From contig CM036759.1 of assembly GCA_020796225.1 (NCBI GenBank), positions 620,001 through 684,000 on the forward strand: a stretch of DNA of 64,000 bases, in the 5' to 3' direction. Made by a program: the position numbers and the translations under genes. Under the pieces are notes generated by a model. It had not been told where the DNA came from, did not search any database, and worked only from the letters and a program-made list of their open reading frames with translations. Positions 12,086-22,904 of the stretch are shown here, piece by piece (the stretch's first letter is position 1; every line of letters starts with the position of its first letter). The stretch comes from Arion vulgaris (Eukaryota; Mollusca; Gastropoda; Stylommatophora; Arionidae).

Positions 12086-12120
12086 TCATGAAAGAATGTG
12101 TATTAATGATGTGACTTTAC

Positions 12121-12242
12121 CTTATTGCATCATTATTAGGCTCATCACTCTCCCACGTTTCAACAACAATTGTAGCAGCACCATTACCATCATCATGGTC
12201 AAGAACAACAGCAGTCAGTCCACTAGTACTTATTGCTTCCAT
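12121..12242 (-). CDS. Host gene exon 3
   Basis: A 122-bp exon between a consensus acceptor (TTCTTTTACAG) and donor (AAG|GTAAAG). It enters in phase 0 and leaves with two bases of a codon, matching exon 2 upstream and exon 4 downstream. It encodes 40 acidic residues beginning MEAISTSGLTAVVLDHDDGN and ending ESDEPNNDAI. No domain recognised; it would be the juxtamembrane part of the cytosolic tail. Non-repetitive sequence between two tandem arrays supports its being real. Confidence 0.75.
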
Positions 12243-12254
12243 CTGTAAAAGAAT

Positions 12255-12718
12255 GCATGTGTAGGTATATAGTAGGTAGGCAGTAGGTAGACAGCAAGTA
12301 GACAGTAGGTAGTAGGCATACACTAGGTAGACAGTAAGCAGACAGTAGGTAGAAAGTAGGCAGACAGTAGGTAGAAAGTAGGCATACATTAGGCAGACAG
12401 TAGGTATACATTAGGTAGACAGTAGGTAGAAAGTAGGTAACAGTGGCAGACAGTAGGAGAAGTAGGCAGATAGTAGGCATACATTAGGCAGACAGTGGGT
12501 AGGCAGTAGGTAGAAAGTAGGTATACATTAGGTAGACAGTAGGTAGAAAGTAGGTATACATTAGGTAGACAGTAGGTAGACAGTAAGCAGACAGTAGGTA
12601 GAAAGTAGGCAGATAGTAGACATACATTAGGCAGACAGTAGGCAGACAATAAGCATACATTAGGTAGACATTAGGTAGACAGTAGGCATTAGGCAGACAA
12701 TAGGTAGACAGTAGGTAA
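12255..12718. repeat. 11-12-bp tandem array beside exon 3
   Basis: Short units such as GTAGGTAGACA and GTAGGCATACATT in loose higher-order blocks. It starts about 13 bp beyond exon 3 in the intron. Apparent minus-strand ORFs (YCLPTVYLLST repeats) are artefacts. Confidence 0.9.
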
Positions 12719-12819
12719 AGCTATAGCTGAATCAAGAATTGAGAAACAGCTGAATGAAAATGATATATAATTGACATTTTCACACTTCACATAAGAGCTG
12801 CTAATTTAAAACTGTTTAA

Positions 12820-12970
12820 TTATGTGGTGTCTGTTGCTTAGGAGATAGTGACTCAGTCTATTAACCCTGATGTTCTGAGTTCGAATAACGCTGCGAACCG
12901 TTTGGTTGCAAATTGTTTCGCGTGGATTTTTATAAAAGGACGATGGCACCACCCGTTCAGAAAGCAATGA
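12820..12970 (+). mobile_element. Possible degenerate tRNA-related SINE
   Basis: A B-box-like GAGTTCGAATAAC follows an A-box-like CTTAGGAGATAGTG at about the right spacing. No clear tail or target duplication found. It may be chance or an old copy. Confidence 0.35.
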
Positions 12971-13269
12971 TAAACTACTGAATGTAATAATGCCTAGAAA
13001 AAATCACAAACAGCATTAAAAAGGTGGGGTTGATTTGCAAAGTCTTGTAAAGGATATGCAATTAACTTTTTAATGATGTATGACAACTGTTACTTAGTTT
13101 AACAATGTTAGCATGGAACAGATCAAACGCTAATACAATTAACAATTGCTCACAAAGTTTTTCTCTCTATATTGTAAATATCTTTTACCATACACATGGT
13201 AGGGTTTGAGTTTTTCTCTCTATACTGTAAATATAGTAACTAATTGAATTCTACCTAGAAAATAATCAT

Positions 13270-14549
13270 CTCTCCATTATGAACACCCTAAGCATACAAC
13301 ATCCAAGAAGACTATGCACCTGGACCTCACCAGATGGCAACACCAGAAACCAAATATATTACATCTATCAGTAAAGACACTACCCGGCGCAGACTGTGAC
13401 TCCGACCATGAACTGCTGGTGGCAGAGTTTAAATTAAGACTGAAGACAACAAAGAAAGCAGCTGGCCCTATACGTTTGATACAAATGCCATTCCACTAGA
13501 ATACAACATAGAAATACAAACAAATTTGACATACTTGTGGCTCAAGAAGACATAACACCTGACGAACTGGCAACACAGGCAAGAGATATATTACTCTCCA
13601 CCGCACAAAACATCATACCCAGGAAAGTACACAAGAAACAGGTCTACATAACTGAAAAACACTGAAGCTAATTGAAGAAAGAAGAAAGCTAAATCAAACG
13701 GGGTTCAAACGAAACAGCACTGAATATAAAAACTGCTCAAGAGAAGTCAAGAAAGAAATCCAAAAAGACAATAAACAACACATAGTCACCTCATGCAATA
13801 AAATTGATGAATTAAGAAAACAAGGGAAAGAGAGAGAAATGTACAACAAAATTAATATAATGACACGTGACTTCAACCCATCAATACAAGTCATAAACAA
13901 TAACAATGGCAAAACATTAACAGAAAAGAAAGATGTACTAGAAAGATGGCGTGAGTACTGCAGAAACATGTATGAAGACACATCTAAAAATCCACATAAG
14001 ATAATAACAGAAAGCGAAGAGACAGAACCAGAGCCCATGTTGGATGAAGTGCGCCTGGCCATCAAAAGCCTGAAGGGAGGGAAGTCACCAGGGTGAGACG
14101 ATATACAAGCAGAATTGATTCAAGCAGGTGGGGTGGCCAGTGTTCGGGTATATCATAAATTATAGTGCACAAAGATATGGAATAGCTCCTTCTGGCCAAA
14201 AGAATGGAAAAGATCAGTATTTATACCTATTCCAAAGAAGGGAAACATGAAACTATGCACCAACTACAGAACTATTGCCCTTATAAGTCATACCAGCAAA
14301 ATCCTATTAAGAATCATCATGAAGAGGATGGAACAAAAATTAGAAGATGAAATACACGAAACACAAGCAGGTTTCAGAAGAGGTAGAGGCACTAGAGATC
14401 ATATTTGTAGCATGAGACTCATTATCGAGAAATGCAGAGAATACAACACAGAACTGCATGCATGTTTCATAGACTATAGCAAGGCTTTCGACCATATACA
14501 ACACCAGAAAATGTGGAACATCATGAAAGACATGCACAAATTTTTGTGA
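13270..14549 (+). mobile_element. RTE-type LINE, endonuclease end to mid RT
   Basis: The frames show DLTRWQHQKPN and PGADCDSDHELLVAEFKLRL (endonuclease end). A long linker follows, then RT blocks NYRTIALISHTSKILLRII, QAGFRRGRGTRDHI and the motif A region FIDYSKAFDHIQ. An in-frame stop is at about 14,095. It ends abruptly at 14,549, before the catalytic YADD motif, next to the Helitron region. A same-clade 3' part begins near 19,790, but the intervening RT motifs are absent, so joining the two is uncertain. Confidence 0.8.
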
Positions 14550-14644
14550 TTATATCACTTTGACTTATGCAAAATGTGATTTCTTCAGGTCAAGCACGTG
14601 GTAATACAGGAATGAAAAAAAGGTGAATAAGACATCACAAATTC

Positions 14645-14790
14645 TATTTTATTTAATTTTTAAATGAATATTGATCTGATTTCGAAAATATTTCTTCAGT
14701 TGAACTAAAATTAGTTCCAGAACCATCCAAGCCAAGTTTGGTGAATTTTGGATGTGAACTGAAGCTGTGTATAGGCGGACATGCACAAAC
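14645..14790 (+). repeat. ~120-bp dispersed repeat, copy 1 of 3
   Basis: Shares TTTATTT-rich sequence, a CGATTT(C/T)GAAAAT segment and TTTGGTGAATTTTGGATGTGAACTGA-like sequence with 18,715-18,830 and 19,035-19,170. The copies bracket the Helitron coding region. Nature unknown. Confidence 0.6.
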
Positions 14791-14799
14791 TATTGGAAA

Positions 14800-17700
14800 T
14801 ATAGTAATTTAAAATATACCTTGAGCTCATCAGTAATTCATCCTCTATAAATAATAGATTTACCCGAAGCATTTGCCTGAAATCACCAGCAAGAACCACT
14901 AATTTTCTACCCATAAATTGTTGATTGCTTCTAATATCTTGAAGAGACATGTTCACTGCTTCTGTGAATCATAGTGCATTCATCCTAAACGATCAATTTG
15001 CATTATTGTATAACTGCCGCTTTGCCTGTTATTTTACTGTTTCATATTGTTTCTTCGGACGCATTCAAATCTAGTGACAATTTAAGAGTAGCGTGGACAT
15101 TATTTGTCCTCCTTGAAGCAAGGCTGCTACCCCAGAAAACATGGCAATTGTAATATGCGGTTGAAAGCTTTAATATTTGTAAGGAATAAATTAATCACAA
15201 ACATCTTTCATGCCCCTTCCGATGCATCAATGAAGTTTATACCGCTTGTACCATCTTTTCATGTTCCTTCCGATGCTTCAATGAAAAATATACCGCTTTC
15301 ACCTGGTGCAGATATATATCGTAAAGAATTCTTTGGTCTTGAACTAATAGTGGCTCGTCTGTTACGTAATGCTCTAAATCGGTGGTGTATGCGGTTTCTT
15401 TAAGTATTTCTCTGCAAACGAATGATGTTTCTTGCTGGACGTGTAATTTATAATTATTGCAAAGTTTTGCCATCCGTGTCAATAACTTTATCCTCTATGA
15501 TGATTAAGACTTTGTTAAATATATCTTGGTTGTAATCAATTTGCAAGTCAGGTTTCTGTTCTCTTGTACGATTAAGAATATCTTCTGAAACACATTCCTT
15601 GAATGTGTTCCACAAATTTTGTAGATTTGATGGACTGCATGAGGTAATAAGAATGATGAAAAGTGATCTGATCTTTTGTGGTGATTCTGATGCAACTGTT
15701 TCTGCCATCGTAGCATGCCATTGATTGTCGTCCTCCAGTAAATCAAGCTTTTGGCATGCTTCACTGAATGTTGTACAAACTTGACCCTCAACCGTCTGTA
15801 AATCATTAAATGATATTGAACCTCTAATGGTATGAAGTAGGATGCGGAGGTAGAAACATTCGAAATTGTTTGGATGAACAGTGTAAACACGTCCCAAAAC
15901 ATGGCTAGATTTAACTCCATCGAACCTGACAACTGTGACTCCGCTTCTTCATTAAAGCTTTCCTTATCCCACGTGTACTATTTAGGAACTTCAAAGTCTT
16001 TGCAAAGCCATCATTTTGACAAAGCTCAAAAAAGGCAGTTAAGGTTGTTCTTGGGGGTTGCTGAACTCTTTTTTGGAAATTTTTGGTATTGAAGCAAACT
16101 CTCTGTCTGTTTTCAAGGTGGTGGACGCTCAGTTGCATTACGGAGGGATATCTCTCATGAACGGGGAAATCCAATATACGCCAAACTGCTTCATTGCTGA
16201 TGATATAGCAGCCGGCACGATAACCTTCTATTTCGTCAATCGATTCTCCATCTTTTTGAATGCCAAACACAGCTTGATCAGAACCTTTGTGTATGTATTT
16301 TAACACATATATGATCGATTTTACTGAATTGCAGTACTCAATATTAACATTGCATCAAACATTCGTGACAACAACGGGCAAAATGGAACAATCCATCTAT
16401 TACCAATGTTAAATTCAACTGAACTATCTTCTTAAATTTCTGAGTTGCTTCAATCCTCCGTCAGCTAACTTTCTTCGATATAACAGATAGTCATCTTCTC
16501 CAGTTTGAGTTTGAGAACAGCCTCTTCGGATATCGCTTAGTACATTTGCGTCCTTCATACATGGGGAATTCAGATTGATGTTTCCACACGGTCCTGGCAC
16601 CATTTGTTCTATAACAGATTGATGTAGTTGTGATCTAAGTTCGGATCAGGAATCTCCGTCTTTATAATGTGATCCCTATTATTTGGGTCAATCATATTTA
16701 ATAATAAAAATAATAAATGGTCATGTGACAAACCCCATTTCTGCCATTCTGTTGAAGACACCCAACAACTCACAGGACCAAAGATCTCTCCCTTCGTTAT
16801 AAGTTGAATTAATTTAATCAACTTTTGACAAGCACACGCGCAATTAGACTATGTCTATCCAAATGTGACTGTCCGGTAGTAATTCATCTTGTATTTCTTC
16901 CATTTCGTGTTACATGTAAAACATTAGAAGAGATCAGGTTTTCAATAGTTTGAACATATGTAATCGAATCTGGGTATATTTATCATATTACATGGACCTC
17001 GTAAAGCGTTGATAGCAAATAACCATCTTGTCATAGTTGTTTGACTGGCCATCTATAGCAATAGCATCCCTCAAATGAACATATTCTTCTGATCGTAGAT
17101 TTGTTTGGTTTAATCAAATATAGAGCAATCGTTCGCATTCAATTTTTGCAAACATATCAATCAAAAATTGATGGAATAGTTGGAGACAAATTAAAATATA
17201 ATTTGGAGTATCTCTGATCATTATTCGAAATGAGTAGAAATCCTTTGAAGAAACAAACTTGTTTGTAATCAGTTTAGTGATTAGGTCCTTTGATTGATGC
17301 AAATGTAGTAACCGTCTTCACCTCAAGGAAATAAAATCGGATACTGAAGGGCATCATAAGATCTGTGTGTTTGAAACTGCTGCAGCTTGTTGTCTCGTTT
17401 TTGTAAAATAACATCCCGCTTTCCAAATCATTTCTGCCATTAAAATGGCAACTTCTTTACTACAGGCGCGTTATAAGTCCGCTAGTGTTGACCGGCCGGA
17501 ACTATGTCGGTGACGATTGCAATTTTTATGTCCATGGGCAACTGATCTAATACAGTCTTAAAACTTCTGACATAGCTATTGCAAGTGTGTAGCATACGTT
17601 GAATAGCTAATACTGTATTGTGATTAGTCCCAGGATTACAGTTGATGCGCTGATTTGCCTGAGAGTCTTCATTACCCATGAAATAGATTGGAAGAAATTT

Positions 17701-18440
17701 TGGGTCTTTATTTGATTGTGGTAATAGTGAACCATATCGATGATATATTTGACCTTGAATTGTGAAAGTTGGCATAAATCCTTGATGAGAAATTAGGTTA
17801 TCGTTCTAAAAGATGTCATTTGAAAACATGAATTATATTTTCTGATATTTTTTAAGAAGTGGTTTGAATCGCTGTCATCCATAAACGATTTTAATGGTTC
17901 AGGTGGTTCTTGTAATGCAGGTAGCTGAACTTTTCCTCCGGAACAACACATTCCAGGTGTTTCGCCACTCCATTTCTTTGCCTTGCAGTGAGGACAAACT
18001 GCTGTCAATCCCCAATAGCAATTATTGGGTATTTTTCATATTCAAGATTATTATTGTATTTGAATGCTTCATTCTTCAACAAAGACCATTTGGTAACTTG
18101 TGCTGTTGCTTGTCGTCTGGCGTCTTGTTCGAGTCGGACTCCTGTTTGTTGACATGTCTCATTTGATTGGTTATTAGCCATGCGTTATCTTCATTAGCTT
18201 CATGTCAAATTAAGGCAGCGTCTCCGTTTTCTTGAACTCTAGCATTGGTCATTCTCGACCTATTAGCTTCCTTCCGATTTTCTGATATCACCACATTTTC
18301 TACAGACTTACTTGCTGCTCTTCGTTTACAGTCAATCTCTGGTCTGATATCACCACATTTTCTACAGACTTACTTGCTGCTCTTCGTTTAAAGTCGATCT
18401 CTGGTCTGATTAAAGAGTTTTCTTTTCTTAGGTGGCATTG
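14800..18440 (-). mobile_element. Degenerate Helitron (HUH Rep plus Pif1-type helicase)
   Basis: Read on the minus strand from 18,440 down. N-terminal zinc region CPHCKAKKWSGETPGMCC (about 18,005). Helitron block PTFTIQGQIYHRYGSLLP (17,770). A Rep section with LFHQFLIDMFAKIECERLLY (17,120), then EWQKWGLSHDHLLF (16,750), whose H-D-H occupies the HUH site. KYIHKGSD follows (16,300), then GRVYTVHPNNFECFYLRILL (15,895). The helicase shows FIDASEG where Walker A is expected (about 15,240), eroded. GRKLVVLAGDFRQ (about 14,890) matches the Pif1 Walker B/motif III region. Many frameshifts and stops separate these blocks, and a 59-bp duplication lies at 18,285-18,410. I could not place the TC and CTRR ends. 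Inactive. Confidence 0.85.
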
Positions 18441-18714
18441 CATATAATGAATATTTTAACAATAACAATAAAAATGACCTTTGGAATTTTGACGAACACG
18501 CAAACCTAATATTTATCTATTTTCAAAATTGAGATTCATTTGAGCTTTGACATTAAATGTTTCCGCTGTTGAGCCCCTAATATGTTGAGCGCAGGAAATG
18601 ACAAAGTGGATCTTAGCGCACTGCGTATATGAGCACATGAAATGATGACGCTATGTTTGGTAGCGGTCAATTTAGTAAATGTATGCAAATGTAGGGGTCA
18701 CATTGTGATAAATT

Positions 18715-19170
18715 GGTTTTTATTTATTTAAAAAACGAATATTATCCGATTTTGAAAATCTTTCCACTGTTAATCTAATTTGGGTCGCATGCATGTTTCT
18801 ACCTACTTTGGTGAATTGAGGTCAGCTTGTTCAGAAATTTGCTTGAAAAGAACAATTATGTGCATTTATTTGAACAATCAAATGACGATTATTGTATGCT
18901 ATGAAAGAGATCGAGGTTTCTATAGTTTCAAAACATCCGTCATCGTATCTTGCGTATATATTAATGTGTATACCCTAGACTTCCACAAACTTGATGGCAA
19001 ATTGTAAACAAAAATTTGATAGCACAGCAAACTTTGGTTTTTATTTATTTAAAAAACTAATAATATGATCCGATTTCGAAAATCTTTCCACTGTTAACCT
19101 TATTTTGGTCTTGTGTGTGTCTCTGCCAACTTTGGTGAATTGTGGATGTAAACTGAGGCTGTGTATATAA
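18715..19170 (+). repeat. ~120-bp dispersed repeat, copies 2 and 3
   Basis: Copies at 18,715-18,830 and 19,035-19,170 share the sequence seen at 14,645. Both contain TTTTATTTATTTAAAAAAC and CTTTCCACTGTTAA. Possibly Helitron flanks or an older element they inserted into. Confidence 0.55.
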
Positions 19171-19620
19171 AAATGTATGTTGTCATTTCTAGAACTCGTA
19201 TTGAGGCTTCACTAGGTTTTTTTTAATTTCTCTGTTGATGGTCCAAGGTGAGACAGCATGTCATTTGCAATGTCATCTGTACTAAGTAATTATTGATGTC
19301 TTCATCTTTCTTATTTAGTTTCCTATGTTGACTGAGTAAGTGGCCTCCATGAATCCAATCATCAGCAGGAAGTCAACAAATGTGTATTACAATTTTAAAT
19401 TGAAATCTGTCTTATGAGACTTGGTTTGAACTCTAAAGCTGTGAAGAGGAAGCATGTTTGCAGAACGTCTTTCATAGTTTGGCAACATATTTAACATTTT
19501 CAATGGTCATTTTTGAAAAAAATAATTACTTTTTCATTTTTGTCTAATTTTAGGATTGGGTCTTGTAATTGATACTTGTTCCAGGCTTCATCAAAACGGA
19601 TCCATTTTCTCATAGCTTTT
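19171..19620. other. Unassigned intronic sequence
   Basis: No ORF, repeat unit or element end recognised. Confidence 0.4.
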
Positions 19621-19624
19621 GGTA

Positions 19625-19790
19625 TATTGTAGCAATAAAGTGTTAGTTATATTGTAGCAATAAAGTGTTAGTTATATTGTAGCAATAAAGTGTTAGTTAT
19701 ATTGTAGCAATAAAGTGTTAGGATTAGGGTTAACAAATATTTGTCATACCATTAGGTATATTGTAGCAATAAAGTGTTAGGAACAAAGGA
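19625..19790. repeat. ~26-bp tandem repeat, 4-5 copies
   Basis: Unit TATATTGTAGCAATAAAGTG plus TTAGT. The last copy is separated by a 45-bp spacer and abuts the LINE piece that follows. Confidence 0.85.
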
Positions 19791-20457
19791 CTGAGTTTGA
19801 ATATTAAGAAGTCAGAAGTTATGATCATACCAAATTAGCAGACTCCAACAAAATGCACCATTACAGTAAATGGGATGGAGATAAGACAAGTTCAGCAATT
19901 TATATATCTCAGAATTCTGGTAACATCAGATGGCAGATCAGAAATAAAGAGTAGAATAGAGCAGGCCAAAGCAGCGTTCCAGAAAATGAGAAGCATTATA
20001 TGCAACACCCAGTCATTGTCAATTGATATCAGAATGAGAGTCATAAGGCGCTACATAGAACCAATACTGATATACAGATGCGAGTCATGGACAATAAACA
20101 AACATATTTAAAAATCGCTGAGGGCCACAGAGATATGGTTTTACAGAAGAATGATAAGAATCCCATGAACTGCTAAAATGAACTAATGTGGAGGTGTTAA
20201 TGAGGTCAAGACACAAAGAAAGCTTATCATCAATATAAGAAATGTCATCATTTTTCGAGCATGTCATGAGGAAGGGAGGTTTATAACACTTTGTGACAAC
20301 CGGTCAAATCTAGGGTAGATGAGAAAGAGAGAGAAGATTTTGGATAGCCTGACGTCATGGCACAGAAGAGCTTCAATATCTGAGATGATAGCAAACACCA
20401 GAGAGAGATTTCTGGAGATCCATGATCGCCTATGCCAGCACCTGATGATGATGACAG
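19791..20457 (+). mobile_element. RTE-type LINE 3' end
   Basis: Encodes the post-catalytic RT region (LSLNIKKSEVMI-like, then VQQFIYLRILVTSDGRSEIK and the YIEPILIYRCESWTINK block). It continues to the C terminus with DSLTSWHRRA (about 20,345) and ends in GATGATGATGAC. It has several frameshifts. The C-terminal 180 bp is the same sequence family as 11,566-11,770. Confidence 0.8.
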
Positions 20458-20699
20458 TGTTAGACCCATATTTTTCATTGACCGACGGCACACAGGTGAT
20501 GTGGTCACCATTACTCTGTCCATCTTTACTTCCAAGTGAATGTTCTAGTACCCAGTTGAGGCTGGGACAACCTGAGAGTCGTTACAGTCTGAAAATGTTG
20601 ATTGTCCACCTTTACTTCCAAGTGAATGTTCTAGTACCCAGTTGAGGCTGGGACAACCTGAGAGCCGTTACAGTCTGAAAATGTTGATTGTCCACCTTT
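20458..20699 (-). mobile_element. SINE body, with 86-bp internal duplication
   Basis: Contains the body seen in the intact SINE at 60,724-61,000: the complement of ACCCAGCCTCAA...GGGTACC and a GACGGCACACAGGTGATGTGGTCA stretch. The core beginning TTTACTTCCAAGTGAATG is tandemly repeated at an 86-bp period (20,525 and 20,611, with a third start at 20,697). The third unit is split by a LINE end and resumes at 21,328. Confidence 0.65.
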
Positions 20700-21327
20700 A
20701 CTTCTGAAAGTTTACCAGGCCATAGTGCTAACCACGCTGCTCTACGCAAGCGAGACATGGACAGTGTATAGCAGACACACAAGAAAATTAAACCATTTCC
20801 ACACAAGCTGTCTACGCAGAATACTAAAAATAAACTGGCAGGACAAAATTCCAGACAGCGAAGTCCTCACAAGAGCAAAGATCCCAGCGTCAACACCCTG
20901 TTGCAGAAGGCCCAACTGAGATGGGTCGGTCACGTTGCTCGAATGCCTGATAAACGCATCCCAAAACAGTTGATGTATGGCGAGCTTGAAGGGGCAGACG
21001 TTTAGCTGGTGGACAGAAAAACGCTTTAAAGACACTCTTAAAGTGTCTCTGAAATGCTTCGATATAGACAATACGTGCTGGGAATCCCTTGCACAAGATC
21101 GCCAAATGTGGCGCTGTAAAAACAAAAGAGGAACCCGAATAGCTGAGAATCATCGTATTGTTGAGTCACAGAGAAAACGAGCAGCACGAAAAGACAGCAC
21201 ACAGCACGCACATGTCTAACTTTGATCATGGATTGGACTCTACAGTCACCTCCGCACACACCAGAGAGGTGCAACAGTACACGTCTGAGATTGTTGTCAT
21301 CATCGCTCGCGATGGACGGCTATACTA
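20700..21327 (+). mobile_element. LINE C-terminal fragment inserted in the SINE body
   Basis: Encodes KVYQAIVLTTLLYASETWTV, LRRILKINWQDKIPDSEVL and, after frameshifts, KRFKDTLKVSLK and WESLAQDRQMWR. These are C-terminal blocks common to endonuclease-RT LINEs, from a different family than the RTE copies. The 3' end is ATCATCGCTCGCGATGGACGG. TTACTTC lies on both flanks (20,698 and 21,330), possibly a short target duplication. Confidence 0.75.
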
Positions 21328-21480
21328 TTACTTCCAAGTGAATGTTCTAGTACCCAGTTGAGGCTGGGACAACCTGAGAGCCGTTACAGTCTGAAAATGT
21401 TGATTGTCCACTGTGGAATTCAACCCAAATCATGTGCCTAAGAAACAAGTTCACTAACAACTATGTTACTTCTACTTCAG
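21328..21480 (-). mobile_element. SINE remainder with tRNA-like head
   Basis: Resumes the 86-bp unit, then gives a degenerate tRNA-like head on the minus strand: a GGGTTGAATTCC B-box-like site and GTTGTTAGTGAAC at the A-box position. The same head appears at 60,960-61,000. Confidence 0.55.
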
Positions 21481-21489
21481 TTCTCTCCA

Positions 21490-21800
21490 TGCTTCATGCA
21501 CATTTCTATTTCCCTTGTAGAAGTGGTTGGCTTGCCGCCTTCACAGAGATTCTGTCATTGAATTGTTCCTGTTATTTCTAGTCTGTCAGTTGCCTTATCT
21601 TTCAAAATATCACAGTGTGTTGTAATCAATTGCAATGACACTTTGTTGTTGATAGACAGTTGATTTAGGTGTTCTACATCAGTCATTAAGTGCCCTTCTG
21701 CGTCCCTTTTTTTTGGTGGAAACAACATATAGATAGCTGACATGCAGTCACACAGAAAGACTATATTTGATTTCTGAAGTTTTTGTTCCTCCAGTATCAT
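21490..21800 (-). mobile_element. RNase H fragment of a LINE
   Basis: Minus-strand frame 21,555-21,800 carries IVFLCDCMSAIYML (degenerate DS/A motif), VSLQLITTHCDILKDKATDRL at the SHCGI-GNE-ADRLA position of retroelement RNase H. Catalytic positions are partly lost. No RT is adjacent. Confidence 0.6.
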
Positions 21801-21990
21801 TTGTCATCATCATCAAGGTGCCTGTCCTTTATAGGACGTTGTTCTTTTGGCAGCGCATCTGAAATTCACTCTGTCTCTAGCCAGTTCACACACTTCATCG
21901 ATGGTCATATTCATGGTTTCTTAAATATCTTGTAGCCATCTTCTTCTTAGTCTCATTTGTACAATCTATAATTTTTTGCAGTCCTGTCTG
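21801..21990 (-). mobile_element. RTE-type LINE 3' end fragment
   Basis: Minus strand encodes LRRRWLQDI, TIDEVCELARDRVNFRCAAK and ends in GATGATGATGAC, the C terminus and tail of an RTE-like LINE. It lies directly beside the RNase H fragment, which is from another element. Confidence 0.6.
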
Positions 21991-22179
21991 CAGTCCTATC
22001 TGTAGTCCTGTCTGTAGTCCTGCCGGCAGTTTGTTGAGCGTTCTCCAGTGACAATATAACTATTTTCCATTTTAGTTAGTAGATTTCAGACTAGTCACCG
22101 AACCAACATGTCGGAGATTGTAATTCTTACCTAACAACGACACTAAACACTGTATTTACTAGGATATTTTACATTTCTC

Positions 22180-22350
22180 AAACATCCTCAGTTGTCGTTA
22201 GATAGCATATGGTATCAGTTTGACTGCACACAAGTTCAACATCCTGTTGTCGTTAGATAGCATATGGTATCATTTTGACTGCACACAAGTTCAACATCCA
22301 CAGTTGTCGTTAGATAGCATATGGTATAATTTTGACTGCACACAAGTTCA
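22180..22350. repeat. ~57-bp repeat, three copies
   Basis: Unit contains TTGTCGTTAGATAGCATATG followed by GACTGCACACAAGTTCAACA. The third copy has a single-base change (GTATAA). Confidence 0.85.
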
Positions 22351-22900
22351 ACAATGCATGGCATATATTATCTCACTGAAAACTGCATGATTACATGACG
22401 TTGAATACACAGCAATGACCTACTGATGCACAAGGACAGCTGAGTTCAAAAAGATTCAATTTTCAATATTCTGTTTGAGTTATATGTTAATTTATCATTT
22501 CATGTTCTTTATAGTTACTTTTATTCATAGGAACGTTCGTATTTTTACAGTTGGTTATTTTTTAACTGTGTGTAACCTTCTATAGTCGTTTCATAGTGAC
22601 AACAAAGTAGGCTTGCCATTAGTTTGTTACCCTACATCATCGGAAAAACGCTGAACAAAATATGGCGTTCTATTATTTTGTGATTTATACGTTTTCATCA
22701 ATTATAATGTTACATGCTCTTTGCTTTCAGGTTTACATTGCTGTCTAATTTGTATTATATGTAATGAGCTCCAGCTGGTGCTACGGGGTTCGTGCACCGT
22801 TGACTGGTCCTCTAGCAGATCAGAGAAGAAAATATGCATACAAAAGAAGAGGTAGAGGAGAGAAGTGAAATGGACGTAAGCGCATGCTGGACAGAGACGG
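22351..22900. other. Mostly unassigned, with a SINE scrap
   Basis: A piece at 22,765-22,815 (GGTGCTACGGGGTTCGTGCAC) matches the central motif of the SINEs at 9,573 and 37,458. The rest shows nothing I recognise. Confidence 0.4.
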
Positions 22901-22904
22901 TTTA

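Larger units (their letters stand above)
7603..12120 (-). other. Intron 3 of the host gene
   Basis: Donor AAG|GTAAAG at 12,120 and acceptor ACAG at 7,603. It is filled by a TAGAGATATG microsatellite, a SINE, a 31-33-bp array, a LINE 3' end and an AC-rich array. Confidence 0.7.

Noticed and set aside
11638..12649. Cys/Leu-rich minus-strand ORFs (CLLFSCLLVV, YCLPTVYLLST)
   Set aside because: They follow the tandem arrays on either side of exon 3; only the 122-bp exon is unique sequence.
13270..20457. RTE pieces at 13.3-14.5 and 19.8-20.5 kb as one LINE split by the Helitron
   Set aside because: RT motifs between them are missing, so continuity cannot be shown.
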